From assembly GCF_050436995.1 (NCBI RefSeq), contig NC_134754.1:3217001-3281000 (forward strand): DNA of 64,000 bases. The letters run 5' to 3'. This DNA comes from Anticarsia gemmatalis (taxonomy: Eukaryota; Arthropoda; Insecta; Lepidoptera; Erebidae). Positions 39,191-53,844 of this stretch are shown piece after piece. Numbering within the stretch: position 1 is the first letter of the stretch; each line of letters opens with the position of its first letter. The position numbers and the translations under genes are program-made. Below the pieces are notes generated by a model. The model was not told where the DNA came from. It did no database searches and saw only the letters and a program-made list of their open reading frames with translations.

Positions 39191-39895
39191 GCAGTTAAAA
39201 TATACTGGTGCAAGTCTGGAAAACAGTTTTATTTTGGTAAACTTGTTATTGTGGTTTGCGGTTTTGGGTTTGGGACTGTATTTTGTAGTCCTGTGTCTAT
39301 AGTTAATGTTTTATGACTTTGATTTGCTTAAATTTGTAATAAGCAAAATTATCAAGTACTAAGTCTTCTTGTATTACAGAGTTTTGCCATATTTAGGAGA
39401 TGGACTCAAGTTTAGTCATAAACGTATGTACAAACTCATGATTGTTCTATCTAGAAATACAAGTTTTACCAGTAGTAGGTACATATATATTTTTGGATGA
39501 AGCTAAAATATACAATATCGTCTTTCAAACTATTAATAAACTAAAGTATAAGTAAAAGTCATTAACACTCACGCCCACTAAACCTAAAAGTAATCCATTT
39601 AAATAATATAATTGGTAACCAGAACTGAAATAGCCCTGTATAAATAAGTAAAACCGAATTACACATAACATAAACCCTTACTTAGTAATACGACCACGAT
39701 CTAACCCATGACAATTGAATTTCATTCATTAGTTTGATTAAATTCACTGTGTTTGGTCAAACTGGCTTCACGTTTCAAATTGAGATATATTTGAAATAAT
39801 ATCGAATATTATTTTTATTTTTCACTTTTAAGGTGCTATATTTTTAAGTTTATGTTTAACTTAATATTTAAGTGCCAATAAATTTGACGTTGCTA

Positions 39896-40016
39896 GCCAG
39901 TAGTTTCTGAAAAACTATACTACAAATATAGTTCCTACAGACCCCGCTGGATGCGCTGATCCTATTTTCTTACAAAATTTCTCGATAGCTAGGCGGTTGT
40001 CGATAGTCGATAACGA
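39896..40016 (-). mobile_element. Short MITE family, copy 3 (partial, reversed)
   Basis: On the minus strand it reads ATCGACAACCGCCTAGCTAT, then GAGAAATTTTGTAAGAAAAT and GTAGGAACTAT. The far end has decayed. Confidence 0.6.
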
Positions 40017-40744
40017 TGGAGTAGCGTGGTACAGCAGTCTTTTAAACAATCGCCAATACATATCAACCTTTTAAAATCCACATTCAAAACTTCAACAATA
40101 CCGTTAAGTATAGTTGGTACGTTTGTTTTAACGCGATCGTTCGCTTCATGTTTTTATGTGTTCACATCGCGTTATGTACGCGATAAAATTAGAATGTTTG
40201 TTACGCGCTGTCGTTCTAATGTACTGTGATTGGATTCTGTATGTTGTGTTTATGATACGTACGTGTTTTAAATTATTATGTGAGTGGTGGCTTTATAAAG
40301 GCTGGTTTTAACGGCTTTTTTGAGTAAAATTGAGTGGGGATTTTATTTTGTTGTTGCTTTTAAGTTTTAATTGTATTAATATCGTTGGTTGATAAAATTA
40401 TAATTTCTTGTATTTTTTTTATAATTAATGATAAATTAAAACGTTCACCAGATTTGTAAAGAGAAGCAAGCAAACTGTTTTTAAACGGTCTAATGACGAG
40501 GCGACTGGTTCATCTGCTCTGTAAGGCTCTAGGTAAGGCTTATCGTGAGAGAATAAAAAGGTCCTTTAATTTAAAATTCTAAACGTAACATCCTGTTGGG
40601 GCGATATTTAGTCACTCTAGATACGAAAATTGGTATTAATCACTGGCATGCCAAGAATTAACAAAATAAAACGTTTCAACTCAACCGATTCTAATATACC
40701 TCAGAAACAATACATCCCTTCACGGAAATCCTCAAACGAAAATA

Positions 40745-40856
40745 TGACGTCATTGTCGCCAATACAAACTATGACGTCACAGTGCTCGAGTTTAGTATCG
40801 CTCTCGTATCGTTTCCGATCATTTGTCACTTGTTATTGTTAGTGTGTATGACGTCT
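40745..40856. promoter_or_regulatory. Cluster of cAMP-response-type sites
   Basis: Two perfect TGACGTCA palindromes at 40745-40752 and 40772-40779, 27 bp apart, and TGACGTCT at 40849-40856. CREB/ATF proteins bind this octamer in animals. Single copies or close variants also occur near 14415, 26539, 43190 and 44724. Confidence 0.35.
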
Positions 40857-41786
40857 AGGGCCGCTTAGACACCTTACGTTGACACTTCTTGACCGACGAA
40901 TATAAATGTTACTATACCGCTAAGTAAGATTGATTCGTCTCCTTGGCATTTTGAAGGGAAATAAAAGAATATATTGTGCTATTTATATGTGACTCTCATT
41001 CTAAACGTACCTAGTTTTATCATTTCTTTATTTTAGGTAAATATACAATTGAACAATTCATTGTTAGCGCACGTCTATTAGTAACGAATCTGACGATTAA
41101 TTCCCGTAACTTATCATTGTACACAGATAATGCAAGAAAAAAATTGAATCCGACGTTTGCATAATAGTGCTTTTGCACTATAGAAACAGGTTGCTTAGTT
41201 TTTAAGTAAGTAACAACTTTGACTTTGATAATATAATATAACCGTTACTCGGCCTTACTCTCTGTGTTAGAGGGTAATTATTAAAGTATCCGAATTTTTT
41301 GCAATACAAAAGGGATTTCACTAAAAATCCTTTAAGAATAATATCAATAAAAAAGTATAAGACACGATAAACAAAAGAAAATATTTAAGGGTTAATTTTC
41401 TCGCAGTTTAATAAAGAAAGATAAGCCGTTGTTTTGTTTCACTTATCAGCCGTCTAGGCCATAAGCTCTCCGAAATAAAATATTAGCCTTTTGATAAACT
41501 AAAGCTGAGTCACTATACCATTACTCATAGTACATTTTGACAGGCACTGTCTTGAGATAAAACTAGATATTTTTCTGTTGGGTATAACCTAGAAAAATAA
41601 GAAATATAAAATAAGGTATCATGATAACACGATGGATATTTTTATTAGCAAACATTTTGCCTCTTTTTTGAGAATATTAGATAGAAAATTTGAGAGGCTG
41701 ACTTTAGTCTTTGTCGATAATTTTTAGAAATATTTTCAGTAAGCAAGAACAGACAGGCAGACAGTTTAACTACTTAAAGAAGACAA

Positions 41787-41922
41787 CGAAGACCTAAACA
41801 TACATGGTTGGACGATCTGGACAGGTCTTTAGAAGGATAGCAAGAAAAAAACAGGCAAACGAGGTGTCTGTAAGTCTCGGGGAGAAACTTTTACTCAACA
41901 ATGGGACACCGACGCCGGCTAA
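41787..41922 (+). pseudogene. C-terminal scrap of a non-LTR retrotransposon reverse transcriptase ORF
   Basis: One frame reads RRPKHTWLDDLDRSLEG and then stops. After a frame change it ends ETFTQQWDTDAG before TAA at 41920-41922. The order R-P-x3-W-x-D-D-L then QQWDTDAG is characteristic of the C-terminal end of lepidopteran LINE ORF2 proteins. The scrap has two stops and a frameshift and is dead. Confidence 0.6.
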
Positions 41923-44900
41923 ATAAAAAACTTTTCTTTAAATAAACAAAAATAAGACCAAGTAGACATAACATTAGTCTGCATATTTCAAAGTAAACGA
42001 CTACCTATGTACAGAACAGCGTCGTTGTGCCGTCGTGTAAACATTTAGCTAGAACGTTTGTGCACGACAATACAGAAACCAATTAATTATACGTGTCAAT
42101 GTGGAGGAAGCCAAGGTCTTATTCTGTTCAGTTCATAAGTGAGGTAGTAAAATATTAGCTTCTAGTACTTTTGTGTTTGAGACATAATGTACAAAATGTG
42201 TTTTTCAGTTGAAGTAACTATTTTTTGTACCGGTAGTACAAAAAACCTGAATAATCCTTGAGTTAAGGATAAGCGAATGAAGTGTAGACATAATTAAATG
42301 ATGTAGGTAGTAAGATACGAAAACACATAATATATATTTTGTAGAAAGTGTATCAACAGTTTCAATTCGATGTATCAGTTCAGATAATAATATTATGAGG
42401 GTAAAGATCTAATATGAGAAAACTTTGAATAAAAATATTTGGTGATCCTTAATATGAACCCAGGGCCACGGAGGTTTCTTCTACCTCGCGAGGGCAAAAC
42501 ATTGCTTTCAGACGGCGAGTTTTCCTTTCCAATTGGTTGTTTTTGTACCAAAACTTGGGAGCCCTTGATAAAACTTTTACGGAAGCACAAAATCAAGTGA
42601 AGTGGAAAAAGAGTACGCCAGTGGTGGAAATTCTTCCCTATCGAGTTCAACCCTGTAAACTAGTTTGCAACAAGAATGTAATCTTTGAACCCCAAAACTT
42701 TGTAGATACGAATACACACCTAAGTTTTGATAAACAGGAAGGAAAAACTTTAATGTAGGTCTACAGAACTTTCGGTTTTGGTGTAATGAATGAAACTGAT
42801 AAACTTCATTCATTCATTCGTTTTGCGTGGTGATAACGGAGAGTTTCGAACGGAAACTTTAAAATAGACCCAGACTAGGTATTTTAGTAGAGTTTTTTTA
42901 TTTAGGAGCAGAAATTAGGATAATAGGTTTGAATTGGAATAATAGGTTTGGTTTAACTATGTTCAGTTACTCATATCATAGATAAGAATATCAAACAGGA
43001 AAATCTTGAAACAATAAATATTGTTCTTTACCGTTTTCATCAATATTTTTCACCAAAAGTAACAAAAATATACATTTCACCTAAAACATGAATAAACAAG
43101 AAACCGTCATGTAATCTACATGAACGCAACGCTTCATTACTCGATCTCATTCAGTGAACGAGCAAAATAAATTCATTCTCGATCAATGACGTCACGGTCT
43201 GAATCGGTCTTTGCGAGCACATTTCTATTATGTTGGTGCAGAAAGGTAATTATACGTGTCAGTGCGTCTAGTTGGCTCCCATTGTGAAGTAAAGCCTTAT
43301 TTTCAAAGAGGATTAACGGGTATATAGTTGTTTTGTTAGAAGTTCCAGATTTGGTGGATTATTAAACTCTTTGAAGCTTTATAGGAAGAGAATTGATAAG
43401 TAAAATAAGCATTAATTTTTGTTATTAGCTAAAGGTTTAATGACTTCAGGTTTTTTGCATATTGAATATTTCGTTTTAAGGTAGGTACCTACATAGAGTA
43501 ATTTTTTTGATACATTTTTTGTGTAGTTAATTTGCGACAAAATTTTCTGAAGTTGGTTATAAAGTAATAAGTTGAAGTAAATATGACAATATAGTAATAC
43601 AACTGCTGGGAAAAAAATACTCTATTTTAATTTTCCCCATTCCTGTTTATGCTAAGCTTGTTTTAATGTATGATAAAATAAAAAGCGAAGCAAAGGATCT
43701 AAAATAAGAGACATAGTTACATTAAGTAAGTTATATGAATAATATTAAGTGTGTAAATATTTCAACGCCGCTCAAACGCTGGGCGGGACCGAGCTTGCAG
43801 TGTACTTGCTTGTCATACACATATACCATCCGCGGTCATACTTGTGTAGTGTGGTGTATATTTAACCAGAATTTTGAATGAAAAATGAATTTCTTCAAGA
43901 AAAACTCTAAAATTTACAAGCTTAAATCGACATTGTTCCGAGTAGAATAAAAAATCGACTTAAATTTATACTATTGTCAATATGATATTAGAATGTGATT
44001 ATATACAGTCGCTATTATAAGTAGTTTTAAGGTAATTGTTAAATTCGTTAGACATTTAATTGTCGATAGCTACTCAGTTAAACTTGGTCAATAGTGGCTA
44101 CACCTACGACGGCCTACGGCGTAGCTTCGTAGAGGTGCTACGACAATGTTTTAATGTAGCTGTTCTAACCCGGCAAAAATACATATTTCATATAACCTAC
44201 AAAATTATCTTACGCACTAGTTTTTCCAACTAACAAGCAAATCTAGTTATCAATTTGGTTTCGTGGAAGAGTAAAACATCGTGCAGTACATTTTGCCAAT
44301 GTAAGAGAAGACGAAATCCGATCCTTTTGTCATTTACTGAGCATGAATTTCTCGGTAACATATTGGGTAGACTCCATGATACTACCGAGAATATTCTTGA
44401 ACAAGAAATATTGCATGACTGACATTTGAATGTATAACCTACATCTCTAGGGCTACTTTTGAATTTTGATTCATTGCTCGCTCTGTTAGGTCGAGAAAAC
44501 GAAGGGTGTTTTTAACCGAAAATGTATTGTGCAGAAATTATACCTTTTGCTAATTTGTCTGACACTTATTAAGTAGTTGTGATGCGAAGCCTAAAAGATT
44601 GTTTTCAATTGTTCTTGATGCGTTAAAAGGAAATTTAGGTGCATACAGTGTTAAAAATAGTACAATTAAGTTTATGAAATAACAAAAGAGCAAGGCGTAG
44701 AAGCTTATGTGTTAGAGAATAGTGACGTCATACTCAAGATATACGAGAAAAGTGTTTCTTTTCTTATTATGAGTACTCTACGAATGTGTTCTAAGTGAAT
44801 AATGACGACGCACCGTTATTTATCCAACGCTCTATATTACTAGTACCCTGGTACTAGAAAATCTATTTTGAGCTTCCAATTTAACCTTTCAGATATTTTC

Positions 44901-45751
44901 GTATCTAATTTATTACAACCCACATGTTAGAAATATGAAACTTTAACGATGTTAACAAATCGATAATTAATTATCCTTTGAACATGAAACTTCGAAAGTT
45001 GTTTAAAAACGGTTTCCAAAACTATAACCCCGCTTTCTACTCTAGTCTTTTACACCTTTTACATTTAATATAACCAAAGAGCATTAAGTTCAGCTTTAGT
45101 TTATATAACTATTTTGTATCCAAAATGTGATTCTGCTCGATTCCATTACTCGTAACGGGTATCTGACTTATTTACAACATTAAAAATCTGCACCATTAAC
45201 GTAGGATAACGGCCAAGAAAAAAATGATTTACATATGTCGTAATTTAAAGTGAATACTTATAATCTTAATCCAAGTAACGCCATCTAGTAATATTAAAAC
45301 GAGATATATCAATTGATTCATGCAATCTGTCGTTGGTTGTTTCACGTTTTTCTTCTTGCTCTTTTGCTATGGCACTATAGCTTTATGCAGAAAATACAGC
45401 AAGAAAATATGTTTTTTCAAAGTATTCTTTATATTTTATTTTTAAACAACAAAAAGTAGTTCATTACATCTTGAAGTGTGGCTCAATTTCCTATAGAAAA
45501 ATCATAGATACCTACTCAACAGTATCGTTAGTGATATAGCCGGTCTGTTCTATCGATGTACTAATTAACCTCACTCGCCAATGCTCCCCTGATCGTTCTC
45601 CCATTCACTGGTAGACAATTCACCTCTCATTCATCAATTCAAAGTATAGACGCAGTATAATTGAAAATGGCCTACTTCGATGAAGTCAGAATAGAAGTAG
45701 CAATGATTTTTTCTAGGAAATGTTTTATTGCACGACTTGACTGTTATATTC

Positions 45752-45889
45752 TCTGTGTGCAAAAGTTTCCCCAAGTTACAAGCTGACAGTCAGATTTCAT
45801 TGAAATCGGTGCAGTCGTTTTTTTGTGAAAGAGTAAGAAACAAACTAATACATACATCCTGACAAACTTTTACATTTATAATAAGTAAC
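45752..45889 (+). repeat. Non-LTR retrotransposon 3' tail fragment
   Basis: TTTCATTGAAATCGGTGCAG, GAGTAAGAAACAAACTAATA and CATACATCCTGACAAACTTT ending in TTTATAATAAGTA match a very common lepidopteran LINE tail known from memory. It is a short, decayed piece without coding sequence. Confidence 0.6.
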
Positions 45890-47159
45890 ATTTTGCTTTG
45901 CACAGTAGAATACGATATAAATCCGTCCGTAAATCTATATTTTCTGGTAAATTATTATTTTTCATTGAATCAAGAATTATCAAAATAGTTTTGTTTACTT
46001 AACCATATTAACTAAATAAATAATTAGTGTACACGACACAGCTAACCACGGTTAACAGGCGTGGCGTCAAATTAAATTCCCTTTACAGCCATAAAAATAT
46101 TCAAGGCTTCTTTAAAATTCATATAAAAATTACACTACGCTCGGCCATAAGAGCAAAATTTAAAACACGAACTTACAACTTTGCATTAAGCATACAATTA
46201 ACGTGAACCGAAAATAGCTCTGAAGGAAGATCATGAAGCTGTTAAATGTGAACCGCAAGCCTTAATTAAATGTACTTGGCAGGTATTTTGCGGTTTCCAC
46301 TCACTGCTGACTGTCGTGTGTGAAGGAACGAATTTATTTTTTAATTGATGTACGAATTCGTGAAACTAGACCTTAATTTTATAGTGAGTTGGGTTTAAGT
46401 GTTAATTAAAATCAGGAATTATGTTTACGACAAATATTATACTTCTCAATTTCGAAAGGGCAAAGTAAAAAGAAAGAGTTTAAGATTGTTGTCATAACAG
46501 TTCGTGCGTAAACGATGTGTGATTGTTTCTTTTTCAACTTTAGTATCCTTACAAATAAATTCCAGATTCAGAGAGGGAGAAGAGAGGGGATAAGAGGTAG
46601 TAACAATAATCGGACCAGAGCTTTTTCGAAACTAGGTAATAAATTAATTAGTCATACTAATATGATGTGTCCTACGAATTTTTTTCCTGAATGTTGTTAT
46701 TTCTAAATTAATTTGTGTGTAAGACGCAAACAATATTCACTTTTGATGCTGTATCATACTAATATCACAAAGACGAAAGAGTCTTTGTTTGGTAAAACGG
46801 CTTATCCCATTATAATAAGATTAGGGTGACACAGGCGGTACGCAGGCATAATGTATTAGTACATTGTATGGCGGATGACATTTTGATTTTAGATTATTAC
46901 ATATACCCTTGTACACTTTCTATGACGAGAATAAAATGTTGTATGCCTGTCTGTTAATGTTACTGCATATATTTTTTTTTAAACATGAAGAATGTTGTAG
47001 ACCAGCAGTTAATTTTTCGTACTCAAATCACACACTAGTGGACTCACGCGGGTGAACAATTTATTTAATGTGTGTGACTCTTGTATCTTGACAAAAAAAC
47101 ATCAACATTGCTTTATCGAATTAAATTGTAAATATAATACAAATCCTAAATTGTACCAC

Positions 47160-47322
47160 GATTCTTTACCACTATCAAATACCGATAACCGGCTAGCTAA
47201 AGAACAATTTTGTATGTCACACAATCGGTTCAGCGCCTCTAGTGGACGTCTCAGAAAATATTTGAGCACTACATTTTAAATGTCAAACTCTTGATACTCG
47301 ATGGTTCCAACTGTAGGGAATC
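47160..47322 (+). mobile_element. Short MITE family, copy 4
   Basis: Starts GATTCTTTACCACTATC and ends ACTGTAGGGAATC, giving clear inverted ends. The middle keeps GCGCCTCTAGTGGACGTC and CACTACATTTTAAATGTCAA. Confidence 0.7.
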
Positions 47323-50300
47323 GTGCTACAGGTTTTAAGTCCGATTTCCATATGGCACATACAATCGTGTTATCTAATTCATTGAATGGTTTTTAGTACG
47401 AAAATATGCTGTAAATAAATCATTGAACACCATTAATGTTGACAACAATGCAGCTATTTTTAGCCAGCAATAAAACAATCATTCAACTGTAAACTTGATA
47501 ATCCTTAACATCATTTATTTAAAGCTCATTTTTGTTTGACAACAAACAGAATACGAATATAATTGGGAACAATGTGTAATTTCAATAATTAATCGCATGT
47601 GGGATAACTAGATTAGTGAACCGTTGAGTCGTGAACGCGATGGAATTAAGTTATGAAATGACGATGAACGATTCTACAGTCGTTATATTGTAACCACGGA
47701 TACATCTCCCAAAGAGATAGGTACGTAATCGAATGAAATTTGTTGCAGTGATGGTTTGATGTAGACCGTTGCTATTTATAAAGCAAGTCGTCAATAGCTT
47801 TACTGTTACTAAAGCTTTCCTTACACAGATATCCATTGATTTGTATTATTGTTTTTTCGTATCCAACCATCAATCCACTCTCAGCTACAATTTTGAAAAA
47901 TAAACACCTTATGCTAAGATATATCTACTATAATTGTACCTTCAAGTTAAGACTTGGCATGGCTACGGTGGTCAGAGTAATTCAGGAATACATTTATGAC
48001 CCCAATCTGGGAATTGAATCAGAGCCGGGATACAAAAACAATCAAATAGTGATAGCTACCCAATAGTAAATTTAACAGTAAGTTTATATTGTCCCACATT
48101 TTTTTCGCAGCAAAGAAACAAACTCTTATTCCATACATGTATTACTCCATGTATAAGGAGTATCGCCGCGTACAAGGTTACTTTATTAAACGAGTGACGA
48201 ACAACGTCTGAATACTTAACTTTCGCCACAAACGCGTACTTTTAACGTGTTTTTGAACGGCTTGTTTTCACAAGTTTGTTAGAGTAATGTATGAGAAATG
48301 TTGATTAATTAAATGTGTGAAACTTTTGGCCTTGGTGTGAACTTGCTTAAAATGTTCTTAATGTTTTAAAGGAGCAACTCGAGAGTTCTGACTTTATGCA
48401 ATTAGTATTATAGTTTTACCTATGTCTTTAATCGCTCAGATAAAAACCGGTATCCAACTGTTAGTCAAAAGATGTTTCTTATTTTTTGCGGTTTTAATTT
48501 GATGAGGAACATCGTCTCTTGTTCTTCTTACGTGTTTAAATATACATCTTCCAGATCTATTACATTATCAGATTTGTATAGTATTGGGCTCTTGATAGCT
48601 AATTCTCTGAGAAAAGACGGAGGAGCTAGATACAGAATTCGTCTAAAAATACATTTTTCAACGACACGACTGTGAAGAAGCCAGTAGGAAAATAATAATA
48701 TTTTTAATCAAATATAAACTATTTAACTACATTTAGCTTGATCAGTCTGGGTGATTACCCAGTAAAGCCTTCACTACTGCAAAGAAACATTTCTATAGTA
48801 CTAATGCCAATTTTCAAAATAAAAGCAACAATACCCTAACAATCTAATCTAGCAGTTGCAGTGTAATTGTATTTTTAAGTGCCGGAGATTTCTGTAGTCA
48901 ATTGTTTTTCCTCTTCGAAGTGTGATCATTAAATTTTATGTCGCAACCACATGTGCACTTAAGTTTATACGACAACCCTATATTTGCTACAACTATTGTT
49001 TTAGAGTCCGTTTATACCAGATAATTAATAACTTTTTTTGTGAATATTCGAAATGTTACGCATCACAAATTTTTAAATACATCTTGTCCTAATGTCAAAG
49101 GAATCGTGCAAGTTGAAGAATAAATTTTTGTACAATTTAATACGTACTAAATTAGTTTCTTTGCTTTGTTTTTAATTCACATAAGCGACTATAACCTGCA
49201 TGATTAAAGTCGCAAATACTTCGTGATCCACAGCGAAATTTTTACATGACAAAAAGTTTGTCAGAAATGAAACATTGTTTATATAATAAACAACGGTAGC
49301 TGTATAAGACAGATTAAGCAATTTTAAATTCTGTAATTATTTAGTCTCTGTTATCTGCTATGTTAAAAAGGCATGATTTTATGTATGTATATATGTCATT
49401 ATGTATGTTAAATTGCAAACAAAATGAATACTGAAATACCTTTGATCAGTACATTCGCCAATGTGAACTCATCCTTAATCGTTTGTGACCGCAGTGTTGC
49501 GGTAACGTTACAACGATATTGACACGCCCGCTGTCCTGTAACACAACACTCAATAGTAATATCAGCCACAATTTAATGGATTATCTGCGTGACAAACGTA
49601 TTTTATAGGCGATTAATGTTTTAGTGCCTGCTTTGTTGATAAACAAGTATGCAAGTATTGGCTACGAGGTCTCCGCTTCGATTTCAGATATCCAATCTTT
49701 CCGATTTCTGTTTGAGTATTCTCAGTAATAGCTCAAAATTAAATGGTTCAGCACATGGTAATAGCGTTTTTATGTGTATAGACTAATTCATATAACAAAC
49801 AGTATTGGCTTAACATGTATGTTTTTTTTTTTATAAATCAATGACGCGTTTAGTTTTAAAGTTTTCAGCTTAAAAGCCCGACCAAAATAACCACCCACGT
49901 TTATTAATGGTGTCTGTTCGTGTAATCCTATACCGCTCCATTACCATACTTATATACCGACGTATATTCAAAACATACAGCCGAATTCATCTCTCCACCG
50001 GATCTCCACTACCGGCTGTACTAGTCACGTCACTTCGGAAGCAAGCCCTCATCTTACATCGATATTGACATCACGTACAGACGCTTAACTTCCTCGCATT
50101 GGGAAGTACCGTTCATTCTCTTTTGATCCCTACCGTAGAAAGGGTTTTGTTTTGATGGTAAATGTGAAAAATTCTACCTGTTCTTTGTAAAAGCTGAGTC
50201 ATGGCAAACGATTTGAATAAGGGGGGTTATACTACTCAATGCAAAATTAAAGAATACTTAGATACATATAATTTTATTTCACGAGACTTTTACGCATACG

Positions 50301-53300
50301 AAACTAAGAGTTTTAACACACATTTAATGTGTGTGTCTATAGACAAGAGTGCCACCGAATCTGCAGAAAATATTTGTGCATAACAATAAATCTACTTCGA
50401 ATGGGAATAAAACCTCACGATCCAATGTATAGCTACAATTCTGCCTACTGTGTCTTGGATGCTTTAACATCAATGCTATAAAGATAAAGCATTATTAATT
50501 TTTCAATATTGAGACGTAAGTTTCGTAGGTAAAGGGTGAAACTTCGCCCGTTATTTTAGAATTGAGCTTTATTTAGCATTCCTAAAATAGCTATTTAATG
50601 TGTTAATTAACTTTATAATTAAATTTTCTCTATGTTTTCCTTTTGTTGTTAAAGTATAATGAGCTTTTATTTTGAAAACTAGATAAATTTAATTTGTTGA
50701 GTATTTATTCGTATTTATTATTTTAGTCGTAAATAATGATCATTTTTTCAAAGAAAAAAAAACTCAATTTCTGCTACACTTTATATAAATTTAAACAACT
50801 ACATTCTACCTTTTGAACTTTACAAAAATGTTATTTTTTTGTCATATTTTTTCCAAGCGACAATAACAGTACCTCATATTCATATTCTATGATAAAACAA
50901 TTCTAAAAGGCTCGCTAAGCATTTTAAACGTTATTTTAATATAAAACACATTACAAAGGCAGCATTTCTTTTTGCATATTTCATCTGCCCGCAAGCCATT
51001 ATGCCGCGCTGCACTATCCTGAATAAATAAACCGCTTAAATGCTTATGAAAATCGATGAAATAACTGCATTCCACAGCTCTCGGTATAGCATTTTTATTA
51101 TGCAATATTCTCAAAGGTACCTTTCGACTCTAATGGTATTCAAAATGGACTTCAATATCTTCGTTTTGTTTAACATTTGTGAATTTAAAGAAATGTTTAT
51201 TTGTTTTACAATAAAGTATTTTCAGGAACCGTTTATCACATATTTATGCCTTCCCTATCCCTACGTCATGTATCACATCATTTAAATCGATGTTTTTCGA
51301 GATTTATCTATAGTTATGAATCTCATTTAATTATAATAATCACACCCATTTTATGATTAAGTTTTACCGCAATATTTAAGAAATGCGTTCAATCTATATC
51401 ACTGTTAAATCAAAATTTCATTCCGTTTCACTTCGTGAGCACTGATCCGTCTTGGTCAACTTCTTAAATCTTAACTCAGATCAATCACTCGGCTCTGATT
51501 TAGATGTATGTGTTTCTCCATTTGAACACTGAATAGGATTTCATTCGCTGGCTATGTTTTTGTCTATCTTCCCGTTGTGGTTTGAACAAAAATAGAACAA
51601 GGTAGGCTGCAACGGAAGTAACTCTGTGGTCTTTTTTTAGAAACTGTTTCTGTAAACAACTGGATTCTAAAACACGTGGGAGATAAACGTTTTCTGTAGA
51701 ACACTAACTTAGATAATGTCATAATTCTAATATAGTGCAATGTATATCTGTTCAAACTTAATTTAAGCTTGACATACAAATTTTAAACATCCAATCACTT
51801 TTTACCTATTTCTACGCGATTTTCTTTTGCATCAATTTTAAAGGGTAGCTCAATAGATAATTTATATTTTTCTTCATCAGCGAGAATAGCTTGAATGATA
51901 ATTTTCGAGCGACGTAGTAAATCATCCGTAAAAATAATATTCAAATATCCAAAGACCAAACCCGTTCATCCAAAAAATTGTCCGTGTCTGCACTCACCGC
52001 CTGCATACCATACATGTTAATAAGATTTCGTAAAGAACTCTTGCAAAAAAGAATCCAAAGACATGGTCCCCAATTTGCTATGCTGGCGATATTTGGGCAC
52101 TCGAGAAGCGTAAATTTAACATTTTTCTAATATGGTAAGTAGGGGCGGCGCGTCGTATATTCTATCAAGTGAATTATTTATTGGGTGCTTGAATAATTCT
52201 CTTCATATATCATCGTCTGTTTCTCTTGATACAGCATTTTAGCTTTAGTAAAATATTTTGTCTTGTATGAGGTATTTTTGTGAACACAGAATGTTTGGGA
52301 AACTGGACCTTTTCGCGACTGGTATTTGACTATCAATTTTTCAGGCATCTACAGTGCGTTCAAAATTGTTTTGTATATTATTATTGGTGGGCACTGCGTA
52401 CGATATAGGACAGTTTATAATGTGAATTTAAATTACTATTATAAGATTAGATTTAAAGCTATCGTCACCAACTTTAGTATGTCAGAGAATTCTTCTTGAT
52501 TTATAGATAAAAAGCTGTCTATAGCTAGTAAACCGAAATAAAACTTGAATATTATGTCAAAATAACGGTACAATGAGTACAAACCCACTTACAATGGAAA
52601 GGTACGAACCGCTAAACTCAAGCAGAAACCCTTTCAAGGGTTCCTCTCGAAACTTATAACAGCGACCGACCGCACTTTCACCAATAGCTGTTAAACTGTA
52701 GTTCGTTCTAATTTAGACAACGGTACAGTAATGGGATGAACACATTACATGAGGGATTGCTGACGATATTGTGATATACAATTATGTTCACTAGGAATTG
52801 TTTTGCTGTAGAGGCAGACCCTAAATCTACACTTTGGGAATTTGAAACTGCAAATAAATTGATAAGATGTGTGAAATAAATCGTTGATCAGAAGCATATA
52901 ACGCAAGGATGTGAAAAATGAATCACTGTTATAATCCCAGTAAGCTTTAAGAGCTGTCTATCGATGAGCTTCTGTTAATGTCAGAACAGTCCACCACAGG
53001 CACTCCTTTTATATATATCTAAAAAAAACTTTTATATAAACGGAGTGATAGAAATATCTAAATTTTTGAATATAAACAAAAAAGTGCTTCAAGGAAACTT
53101 GGATTTATTAAACTACCAATAAACTATAAGTAAGATTTATTACAGACGGTTCTAATAGATAAGGAATAATAATAAACATTTTTATTTCTCATTCATAGCA
53201 CGCTATTCTATAAACAAAACAAAGTAACAATTTGAAATGACTTCCGCATTTCCCATCTTATAACAATAAGCCAAGAACTATTATCATTTTATATCTTCCA

Positions 53301-53597
53301 CCGATTCTGTATCGGACGTCTGACAGCCGAGCCATCGCGGCTGTTCGCGAGAGTGTTATTGAAATCCAGCCTAGCCTCGATATTTGAATAGATATTGAAC
53401 TGGGAAAATTTTGTTTTAGGGTTATGAGGAAAATATTACCATCTCTGCGTTGATATAATAAGCTAAGGTTTTTCATATAGATTTATACGTTACAAATATG
53501 AGAAAATACATTAGCGGAAGTGAGGATTCGTCACTCGAATATAGCTCGTGTATAAAATGACTGACGAAATAAATAAACTAATCCATTATATATTTAA

Positions 53598-53843
53598 CTA
53601 GCTGACCCGCGCAACTTCGCTTGCGTCACATAAGAGAATCATAATTTTCCCCGTTTTTATAACATTTTTCACTGGTACTCTGCTCCTATTGGTCGTAGCG
53701 TGATGATATATAGCCTATAGCCTTCCTCGATCAATGGGCTATCTAACACTGAAATAATTTTTCAAATCGTACCAGTAGTTCTTGAGATTAGCGCGTTCAA
53801 ACAAACAAACGAACTCTTCAGCTTTATAATATTAGTATAGATT
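53598..53843 (+). repeat. LINE-type 3' tail repeat, copy 4
   Basis: A full copy from CTAGCTGACCCGCGCAACTT to TATAATATTAGTATAGAT. It abuts the foldback element at 53845, so the foldback probably landed in or beside the TA-rich tail. Confidence 0.75.
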
Positions 53844-53844
53844 A

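Larger units (their letters stand above)
42000..53597. other. Unassigned AT-rich stretch with scattered repeat scraps
   Basis: Contains the LINE tail at 45752 and the MITE at 47160. A CTACG-rich spot lies at 44101-44143 and GGGCGGGACC at 43781. No gene is supported. Overlapping frames on both strands at 42393-42813 lack motifs. Confidence 0.6.

Noticed and set aside
42393..42813. Overlapping frames on both strands, one reading WKKSTPVVEILPYRVQP
   Set aside because: No motif, mutually exclusive strands and no splice evidence; kept only as a possible unidentified fragment.
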